This document shows, piece after piece, positions 55,601 to 64,000 of a stretch of DNA of 64,000 bases; the stretch's first letter is position 1; each line of letters opens with the position of its first letter. The DNA comes from Protonemura montana (lineage: Eukaryota; Arthropoda; Insecta; Plecoptera; Nemouridae): assembly GCA_947568835.1 (NCBI GenBank), contig OX387604.1, positions 17,885,076-17,949,075 of the forward strand. Direction: 5' to 3'. The notes beneath the pieces were generated by a model, which was not told where the DNA came from, did not search any database, and saw only the letters and a list, made by a program, of their open reading frames with translations. Made by a program: the position numbers and the translations under genes.

Positions 55601-58600
55601 TTAGCAAAGTTTAAAGAAACATTTTGTCAAGTCTTTAGCAACGTGCTTTGAAAAATAACAACGCCAATTTCGCAAAGCGAGTGCGAAGCCGATCGACCGA
55701 AGAAGTTGGGACAATCATTACTTTAGACGTCTTGCAATTTTCTATCGAATAAAACACACTTTTTGCTATTTTTGAGTCTACACACGCTGGGGGTAGGAAT
55801 AGATTCACGATGACACAAGACGGCACACGACGACAAATAACGACACACAACGACATACGATACAAGCTAATTGTGTCCTTTTTATCTCACAAGTGATCGT
55901 GGAGAAAATGAAACGGATTTTAAAAATAGACTCTTAATCACAGACAATATTTCAAGATAATTCGGAAGATTTGTAAATTTATGAAAAAAAATCTTACATT
56001 TTGATGAGAGAAAAACCATGCAAGTGATATTCTGAAAAACACGGTGGACCAAATCAGCCGTTTGCCCGGTAAAGCGTGAACAAAATTAAACACAAAAACA
56101 CTCCAGTCAGCTCTTTTGGGGACTAGCGAAATTAAAGATTCACCTCGCTAAACATTAATTACACCACTTCGTATAAATATGCAAAAGAAATTCAATGCGG
56201 ATCTAACAGCAGTTAAAAATGACGGAATAAAATATTAAACTTCAAGGTGTTTGTTAAATGCATTGTGTAGATTTTTCGCATGACTCCCGGCAAGGCTATA
56301 CATAAATGCACCTGACTCAAGTTCGTTTGCTTTTGATAACAAGCAAATTTTAGCAGAGAAACCGCACATTAAAAAAAGCCTTCACCTACACCTCTTTTAC
56401 CACCCTTCCTTCCTGCCAGCGACTACGGTCATCCTCTTGTACCTAATGTGTGGCGTTGAGAATGAGAGAACAGATTTTCATTGATTAAAAGCACTCTCCA
56501 ATGCACACTCCTACGCACCTCATCGATCACCGAAGCTAAGCAACACTGCGCTGGGTCAGGTATTGGATAGGTGACCACCACACACATGACCAGTTCTGTT
56601 CGGAGGAGGTTGAAAGTCAGATAAAAGTCGGTTGAACAGCGCTACTTGCCTTGCTCATCAATCTCAGGTCAGCATGAATTTGTGGAGGACTCCTGTTGGT
56701 CGGGTTGTACGTCCTTCAAAAAGGACGTTAAGCGGGTGGTACCCTTAATGATTTTGGAAATTAGTAGGCGTCGCACCCACCCCAGGTTAACTCTCCTCCC
56801 TCCTGGGCTAGATTAGGTTCACCATCATCCTTATCAACACCTACTCATTAACCAATGCCATTCAACCAGTGCCACAATCCCAGTTGTAAAATAGTGCGTC
56901 GTTAAACACCACAAATCAATCAATCAATAATTCATATCCAAATTGTTTTGCACACTCCTGCTTTCTCCTGTGCTACCAGCTCTCATTAGTGAGATAATTG
57001 TCGAAGGTTGCTTACCCTGTGTACAGAAACGCAGTAAATACTTTCCTTTGCCCTGTAAATTGGAAAGCTGGGAACCACCATATTCCCTGCGTAATAATTA
57101 TTACACCCAAATGGTACCTGCCTGCAATTAAATGCCATGCGAAACTATTATAATATTACTGGTACTCCTCTGGTTGATTATACTATGTATTTTGTTACTT
57201 TTTTTTCTTTCTCATATATCCATAAACTGGATTAAGCGATTGTCAAATGACTAATACTACTTTATATAAAATAGACGATTTACCAAACGATGATAATGAT
57301 TTAAACTGTAAGACAAGGACAAAGGGAAATTTTAAACTAAAAAAAATAAAACTTGAAATAACAAAGAAAGACCCAGATTTTGCAGGTGCAAAACTGTATA
57401 ATGCTCTACCTAATTATATCAAGGAAAAAAGAGACAGGCGCTAAGAAATAGCATAAAAGAGTTTTTAATTGAGAGATGTTTTTATACTGTCAAAGAATAT
57501 CGTACCATTTAATTTAAAAAAATCACTTTCAAATAACGTGTATATGTTCTAAATGACAATAAACAAATTATTATATTATTATTATTATTATTATTACAAT
57601 GAGATTGAGATGATAATGATATCAGATTAAACTCACGGATTTTGGTATAACATCTTCGAATTGGTGGAAGTTTTTTGCTGCTGGTAGTCCGCAAATCTTC
57701 CTGTACTTGTTGTAGCCAGGGAGACCGTGGTCCCTTCCTCGCTGAATGTCTAGGGCCATGGGGTCCAGCCGCCAGGGTGTGTCAGGGTAACTCGCCGTCG
57801 GCTACCGATCCGAAAAAAATGGTATCAAACCATGTTGCATCAAATATGGTATCATATCTTGGTTTAAGACATGGAATAACACATGGTGTTGGACATGATA
57901 TCAGGTATGAGACCTTCTGCATTACGTAAGAAAATGGAAGACAGTTTAATTGGCAAGATATTGAACTACTCGGTAAGTACCTATTATAAAAAGCACGCAA
58001 TTCACTTTGTGTGTTCGGAACTTATATCATCATATAGTAGGTTCATGAAATGCAATCTTCGAAATTATTCCGGTGCTGCTTCTTAAAGAAAGTCATTCAA
58101 TTAGCAAGTCCTCAGATGTGAAAAGAAAGAAGGAGACAAAAAATCGCAACAAAGTGTTCATTCTTATTTTCGGCTTCCGGCACGAACGTTAAAATCTATT
58201 TATTTCGCATTGTGTTTTTTTTTCGTCTGCTTACGTCTTTCCTGCTGGCTGCGTTGCTCTTAGGAGCTTCTTGGGAGAGCAGGTCTCGAATGAGGCCATC
58301 GACGCCGACGTCGACATCGACGTCAATGGGCGTCGTTACGTTGGCGCCTCCCGGTCGAGCAGCCATCGAATGCACGTACCGCATCGCGCAGGTGGAAAAG
58401 CTGTTGCTTACCGTTGGGTCCATTTGCTCGTCATACTTATTCGTGAAACCATTGATCGGCAATTTCAGTCCTTGTTTTTTGCTGAACTTTTCGCCTACGA
58501 ACATGCAGAATAACACACGTTGCACACTTGCTCAGTTCCTTTTCAGAATTTTGCACAAAAGTATCTTGCAACGTTACGTATGCAGTAGGTAAAGCGTTTA

Positions 58601-61600
58601 AGAGACTGTTTATGATATTTTATGCAAAGATCGCCAACTGCCTATTGTACGGGCCAGGGTGCTTAGTTCAGTTCCGGTTTCTGCTTCGTTTCCTGTCAAG
58701 TTGGGTTAAATATTTTGTGACATTTTTCACCAAAATTCTCACCCCATTTATTTTTGGGCGTTTTCTTGCGAAGGATTCCTCTAAGCTACTTAAAAAGGCA
58801 TTCCTCTTAGTAAATATGCAATTAATTGTTGCATATTGATCACTAAATAAAAAATATGGCGGCCCACCAAGGTGCATGGCCTTGAAAAGAAATTCCCAAA
58901 ACCTGTAGGGTTGTAGTTAGTGCATTTTCCGGGGCTTGGGGAGTCAAACGGTTCCAAAAGATCCCAAAAAGTTCCAAAAAAATTCAAATGTGCAAGGCCA
59001 TGGCATTTTTGAAACGGTATTAAAAACTTAACAAACGAGACGTAATGATGCCGTCCTTTCTCGTATCAATCATGTTTTACTTTATAATCAAGTCTACGCC
59101 TTCATGCATGCAATGCGCATAGTGTTTACCGCTCTCGAAAACACACGTTGTTTTTTAATATACAAGATTTTAATATACACGACATAAGAATGGTAAAGAT
59201 CTTACAGCATTTCTAAGGCAGGCTATGCTCAAACCATATTTCACTTGGTAAAGAAACCATTATCAACTTTTTGGAACCAATCGAAATAATAGCAGTGTCT
59301 TTTTTATATTATCGTATAGTTTGAAAATATTGCCAGTTTAAATTCCCCTGAGGACTTTTAAAGTCGTTCCCCCTGCCCTCCACTACCCTCCCTAAGAAAG
59401 GTACTCCTCGCACGAGGTCATTATGAACAGTTGCCTCGGGTTGCCTCATACGCGAGTTTTCTGTAACGCTCAGAGCCCAATTGCAAATACGGTCAAGTGT
59501 GCTCAAAAAAAACTGAATCGAACGATCGCAACAGCATTCTACTCCCTAGCTTGAATCGCTCAGTGTCATAAACGTAATATTATGTAAATTGCGTGCTGTA
59601 GTTGCCTCTACTCCATATTCCATTGTAAATTGCGTGTGCGCTCGCGTTCTCACCGAGTACGAGTGGAATCCATTCATTGAAAGTGATGTGTTGAATTTGA
59701 GCGGTGACCACTCTGCGGGCCTCCTGGTACACCGTTTCGTCGTCCCACTGTGGATTCATGGAGGCCAGAGCGTCCGCCACTCGGTTGTGTTCTCGGTGCC
59801 ACAGAGTGTACATCAAAGTCAGCTGGGGGTGAGAGTTAACTCTCACATCTCCTGCGCAAACCACAAGTGGCTGTCAACTCCATGAAAAGCAAAACAGCAG
59901 CTGAAACCAGAGCACTGGTGGCACTGGTGGCACTGGTGGGCATTGATGGGCACTAATCCAAACCCCATGCGTCATGCCAGCAGTCTGCTCTGCTTGTCGG
60001 CTGGCATGGCTGTTTGTAAATTCCCAACAAAAATAAACGATGCTATTAAATAAACTAGTTTTATTGGCAGTAAATACCTGATTTATAACACGTAGTTGCA
60101 TCTGAATTAACCAGACATTCTTCAGTTGGCTTTTCAACGCTTGGTAAAAATCGACGACCGCCTTTGGAGCTATCAATTAGTTTCCCTTGAATGAACTGGC
60201 GCAATGATAGCGCCTTTTCACTTGTCGTGCCATAAATCATAGATCCATCCAAGAAATGAGTTGCTTGGTTCATCTGAAAAGGTATACACTAGAGTATGAA
60301 GTAACTTATTCCGAATTAAGCTATAAATTGTGTATTTTTATAAGGCATTCGCCTAGTTGGGACGTAATAATAGCTTTTTAATGGCAACAAATTCTGCCAA
60401 CAACATTTTTCCCTTATTTGGAAACGAACCTTGTTACGCCCAACTGTAAAAATGAACGCATTTTAATTAATTTGCAGCAAAAAATATATGTAAAAGGGAA
60501 GGACAATAAAGCAAGGACTAAGCAGCTAAGAAGATAACTCGGTGGTGGTTTTATTACCTGCTCCAAAGGACCGAACGTGCAGTCGTTCCTCATGGCGGGA
60601 ACGGACCGAACGTAGTTGATGCACCGCACGTGTTCCTTTGCGTAGACCGGGTCGTTATCAGGCACGTGGACCGGGAGACATGAGGGGTGCAGGTGTCGTG
60701 GTTTCAGCACACTTCCGTTGGCCGTACAGCACATGATGGACTTCTCAGACTTGCCTGCCACGAAGAAGTCAGTTAGTTGTTGGGTGAATCTTAGTCAGAG
60801 ATCCATGCTCATTGTGAAGAGTATTTACACCAAGGCAAAATTTTTGGAATAATTTCGAACACGTCCGAGGGATGGCGTTAACAGCATTTTTTTGTTTTTT
60901 AACTCGCACTGCCAGGCATTGCTACGCAGTTATTTTTGTGATCATCAGGAATCACTGGTCGCGATGCTAACACACTTGTCGACGGGTGTCGACAAGCATT
61001 GATTTTCTTGCGTAGCCTTTGTCCTGAAAGAATGACATACCTGTGAAAGGTTACTCTGATACTACAATCTATGTCTGATAAGTCATCTGATACATCATTT
61101 GGACGCGCTGTTCCAAAAAAGAGAGCTAAAGTGGAGCTGCCGAAAATGATTAGTGAAAATAAAACATGAGCGTCCATGCCTCCGTCATTGATCACGCATG
61201 TATCAAAAAGTATATGTGATGAGCAAATCAACTATTCTTCGGTTGACCAGTCCATCAACGCAAGTTTCCACCTTTTGGCATAAGTTTACTTGTCAGCAAA
61301 AACCCTTTTAAGATTGCTGTGAAAACCCTCGTTTTACCTCCCGTTTCGGGACTGTGAGCAATGAACGTCATCACCAATTTATCATTGTATTGATAACATT
61401 GTGAGTGCGATGTTTTTGGAAGAGTGTTTTGTTTTTCGACCTCATTCAAAGGGGTCTGCAAAGTTTACAAGAAAATGTAAACAGATCTAGGTACCTCAAC
61501 TGAACATCTGTATTAGTACGAAAATGTTCTACAGTTTTATCGTGGGATTCAGATCTGCAGGTCAAATTCTTTCATTGACTTTTTATTCGCAGGTTTTATA

Positions 61601-63340
61601 AAATGTTTGTTACTCAGTTGAAATACAAATGAAGTTTCCACGGCCTGCTTTAATGATACCATTATACGAATCTATGTAATGGAAACGCTGTCACTTTGAT
61701 TATGTCATATCAGGAGGCAACATCAATTTGTCATAAGCATTTCAACTTTCGTATAAAAAAAATCAACGCCTCACAGAAAGCATTTTAATCATCTGGTTTA
61801 TGGCATTTTTCTTGCTTTGCTTGTTAATTTAATCGCACCACACCCAAGTTTTTTAATTGAATGTATCCAAGCTTTCTGTCATCGAGAAACTAGGGAGAGC
61901 GGCAGGTTTCTTAAAAAACCACCTCATATACCTGTGCGTTTACTATATAGGCAACCATATATGAAAACAATTGACTGGAAAAATCAGAACTGGTTGATTG
62001 AAAATGTCACTCTCTTTTGAACGCAACGGCGTTTTCTTTAGAAATGCTTCCACTTGTAATTTAAGCTAATGTTTATACTTATAGCAGTGGCAAGTTTAAG
62101 CAGGCGTAACTATTCACCGCATTTTGATTTGGATTGCATTGCGAGCGCAAACAGGTAATTATGTTACACGATGTTGATCACCCATTACAGATTCCTGCCG
62201 CGATGAAGGTGTGACGGCCAAATGTCTCTAATGATATAAAATACATTGAAGTGTAATTTCTTTAAGTGCATAATTAAATTATAATTGGTAGTATCAGAAG
62301 AAAGGTAATGTGGCTGCAGTAACGAGGAAGGGTTTGAAACAAGTTGTATTCAGTTAATCAGTGACAACAACCACGACCTAATCCAACCTAAAGAACCTGT
62401 CATTCAATTTCCGCGAGTTCATAAGCTTTATGGTAACTCACCGCGGAAAACTTACTCATCTTAGACGTTGGGGTGTGCGTCATGTCATGTTCGACGAAGC
62501 GTGCCCATTCAACCAACGCCAACGTCTTGTCTTCTCCTAGGTTGTAACCGACGTTCGAGAGACGACTGCTGATCAGCCTGGCGCTGGGCAGGGGCCTGCC
62601 CTTGAAATCTTCCCGCGGGAGGAGCATGGAGTCCCCGTACTCGGGGACTATCAGGCGACGGTAGCCCGAATGCGCTGCGCCGGCATCGACTCGTGGTAAC
62701 AGGGGGTGGTTGCAAGAACCGTCCAGCGACCGATATTTGTATGACTTGGCACAGCGATCTGTGCTCAACTCTGGAGAGGAGCACTTTGTGCCGAGCGAAG
62801 TTGTTTTTAGATTGAGCGTAGATATGTATTTAGCACACCGATCTTTGTTCAATCCAAACCTAAAAGCAAGCAAATACTTATCTTTGGCTGTGGCATTGGG
62901 TTCGTGAAGCAATTCAGTTTTAAGCCAAGCCAAGCCAAGCCAAGCCAAGCCAAGCCAAGCCAAGCCAAGCAAACCAGAAGCCACACTGTAGCTGCAGCAG
63001 CTGACCTACCTCCTGCAGTGGCTATGTGCCAGGTGTTGTGAAGCCTTGACAGCGATGAGCGCGTCTCTGCCCTTGGCGAGGGCGTTAGACCCGGGGTACG
63101 AGTCAATCAGCAGTGAGTGTGAAGGTGTCCCGTGGGGCACAGTCACCCCTGCTCCTTCCAAGTTTGCCTCCAGCCTTGACATCCTCGCCACGGTGTCCTT
63201 GGCGAAAAGGATCGACGCCTCCAGGTCACGGGGTCCTGGTTTCAGGCTGCCTTTCAGGGGACCTTTCCTGATGACCTCCGATCCCGACTTTGTCGCCACA
63301 TGACGCTTTTCGAAGAGCTTACTGCACTCCACTACCCCTT
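52645..63340 (-). CDS. Peroxidase gene C (5' partial): chorion-peroxidase/peroxinectin-like heme peroxidase, at least 699 aa
   Basis: Third member of the array; its signal-peptide exon is off the right edge or unseen. Exons (minus): 63340-63010, 62859-62456, 60754-60558, 60273-60078, 59851-59654, 58494-58235, 57801-57637, 53429-53231, 52841-52736, 52690-52645; phases agree. Blocks in order: a long N-terminal region, two DRCAK motifs, [21 protein letters not shown], distal block FVEHDM (Glu-His-Asp), THFLDGS Ca2+ loop, [12 protein letters not shown] (distal Arg; Ser at the Glu242 position), REHN, proximal His in [32 protein letters not shown] and a short Cys-bearing tail ([14 protein letters not shown]). 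An acidic [10 protein letters not shown] run follows the proximal His block. The LTxxLF segment before DIQR is replaced by unrelated sequence. The last two exons are separated by only 45 bp, in frame either way. Substrate unknown. Confidence 0.87.
53489..53867 (-). mobile_element. 5S-like SINE in a gene C intron, minus orientation
   Basis: Near full length and in the same orientation as gene C. On plus it reads GTTTAACGACGCACTGTTTTG, CCCTCCAACCTCTCTCCC, GGTCACCCATCCAATATTTG, GGTGATCTCGTGAGC and CCAACACACCAAACCGTTCGG. Confidence 0.82.
53885..54063 (-). mobile_element. SINE tail/body fragment
   Basis: CCGTTTTGACAACAGGCC, GATGATGAACCTATCCTAG, CCTATGCCGGCAGGTAGC and TCCTGTCGAAG are the 3' part of the SINE, degenerate and truncated at its 5' side. 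Confidence 0.6.
54797..54986 (-). mobile_element. SINE 5' part, minus orientation
   Basis: AGTCCATGCTGTAGAGAGG, GATCACCCATCCAATACCTG and GGATCTAACGAGGACCG up to CAAACC. Its head abuts the head of the plus copy at 54991. Confidence 0.72.
54991..55432 (+). mobile_element. Full-length 5S-like SINE (good reference copy)
   Basis: The most complete copy: GACCGAACGGTTTGGCGTG, TTAGATCACCGAAGTTAAGC, CAGGTATTGAATGGGTGACC, GGGAGAGAGGTTGGAGGGATG, CGTCCTTCGGAAGGGACG, GGCTAGGTTAGGTTCATC, CATTAGACCAGTGCCGCAGG, AAAACAGTGCGTCGTTAAAC and CACCACAAATAATAATAAT. The last unit is a short tail. Confidence 0.9.
55438..55527 (-). mobile_element. SINE head, minus orientation
   Basis: GTGGTCACCCATCCAATATC, CACCTCACGAGAACCGG and TTTCCAACACGACAAAC form an inverted head immediately after the tail of the copy ending at 55432. 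Confidence 0.7.
56515..56929 (+). mobile_element. 5S-like SINE in a gene C intron, plus orientation
   Basis: ATCACCGAAGCTAAGCAACA keeps the 5S-like CTAAGCA. ATTGGATAGGTGACC, AAAAGGACGTTAAGCGGG and the tail CGTCGTTAAACACCACAAAT with (CAAT)n follow. Confidence 0.8.
57247..57600 (+). mobile_element. LINE 3' end remnant
   Basis: The frame ends with [19 protein letters not shown]-(A/P)-K-L-(Y/W)-N-x-LP-x-x-I-K is typical of the C-terminal end of LINE reverse transcriptase proteins. Reading continues after one frame shift near 57438 as [15 protein letters not shown]. It ends with CAATAAACAA and an (ATT)n tail up to about 57597. Strongly 5'-truncated, opposite to gene C, inside a gene C intron. The clade cannot be told. 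Confidence 0.62.
62922..62971 (+). repeat. CAAGC pentanucleotide repeat in a short gene C intron
   Basis: About ten units of CAAGC (GCTTG on the gene strand) fill a third of the 150-bp intron 62860-63009. They produce a spurious Leu-Ala-Trp-Leu-Gly frame that runs into the true exon. Confidence 0.9.
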
Positions 63341-64000
63341 CTGAAAAAAAGGTGCTAACTTCACTTTGCGCAATATGTGGTTTTCAACACAAGTGATATT
63401 AATTAGTTAATGATTAAGTGACAAGTGTTTTAATTAGCGATATTATTTGGCGATTCTATCTAAAATGTAGAAAATTCCGCGTTATTTCCGACGTCCATCA
63501 CGATGTGTCAGCGTAGGTGTAATTGTCTCTTCATACTCAGTCCTTGAAACCGATCTGCGTTTTTCTCGCCATGATAGACATTGTTTGGTATTTGTCTACT
63601 TTTTTTGGTACTATGATTTAAAAAAAGGGGGGGGGGGGGGAAGGACCAATAATCAAATTCTAATTTAAACAGGGTTTTAACCTGTTCCATACCTTTTTTT
63701 TCTGAAAGGAAAAGCAGTTCTACAGGAATTTTCGGGAAAATGAAAATTTTGGAAATTTTCTTTCATTGACCAAAATTTCTTTGATACACTATTTTCGTCT
63801 GGAATTGAAAATTTTAGTAGGATCTCAATCAGTAGTACTGTTACATGCTAGTGGTATTTAACACGCGAATTTCGAATGGAAGAGATTAAACTTCAAGTAC
63901 AACAACTACCAGCTATAACCTGTTAGAATATGTTTTTCCCGTTTTCCTGAAACCAAATAATTTAGATCGTAAAATTTGGTTTCAAAAAGTGTTGTAAATT
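63341..64000. other. Upstream of gene C exon 2, no gene recognised
   Basis: The acceptor CTTTTTTTCAG ends at 63341, so the preceding intron starts further right. No signal-peptide exon was recognised on the minus strand here; it probably lies beyond 64000. A G run lies at about 63628-63639. Confidence 0.5.

Overview
The window is AT-rich, repeat-laden animal DNA with short exons, GT-AG introns and no operons. It suggests an invertebrate, most likely an arthropod. The reasons are the chorion-peroxidase/peroxinectin-type heme peroxidases, a single-copy CDK5RAP3 gene, and a SINE family whose head looks like 5S rRNA. The species cannot be named from the sequence alone.

Layout. Positions 1-470 (minus) hold pieces of a hAT-type transposase. 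Positions 1673-1834 (plus) hold one exon encoding the second half of a BRCT domain of the MDC1/PAXIP1 type; the rest of that gene was not found. Positions 2829-9270 look like one large element with terminal inverted repeats (TIRs) of about 0.5 kb, filled with smaller repeats. Positions 9848-15587 (plus) hold CDK5RAP3 (C53/LZAP): exons 2-9 are certain, and the proposed two-codon first exon is plausible. From 18398 to the right edge the minus strand carries a tandem array of three related secreted heme peroxidases: gene A (18398-25945, 7 exons, 710 aa), gene B (26521-38617, 12 coding exons, 725 aa) and gene C (52645-63340, first exon off the window, at least 699 aa). Splice phases agree through all three, and the coding sums of A and B are exact multiples of three. 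Between B and C lies a gene-poor 14 kb stretch with satellites, SINEs and one candidate plus-strand exon (41516-41745).

How the parts relate. The peroxidases arose by tandem duplication. They share the order signal peptide or Cys-containing N-terminus, DGSCN block, G-R/K-x-LP-x-AR block, distal-His block, Ca2+ loop, distal-Arg block, proximal-His block, DIQRxRDHG block and C-terminal block. Their introns have diverged: one 733-bp exon in A corresponds to four exons in B. In A and B both carboxylates that esterify heme in myeloperoxidase are replaced; in C one is replaced and the other is Glu instead of Asp. CDK5RAP3 is an unrelated neighbour of the UFMylation/ER-phagy pathway, convergent with gene A.

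Mobile DNA makes up much of the remainder: at least a dozen 5S-like SINE copies (often in inverted pairs), a long-TIR MITE with two copies, a 567-bp hAT-like element inserted in a SINE with an 8-bp target duplication, a LINE 3' end, and several minisatellites. No tRNA or rRNA gene, CRISPR array or intact transposase was seen.
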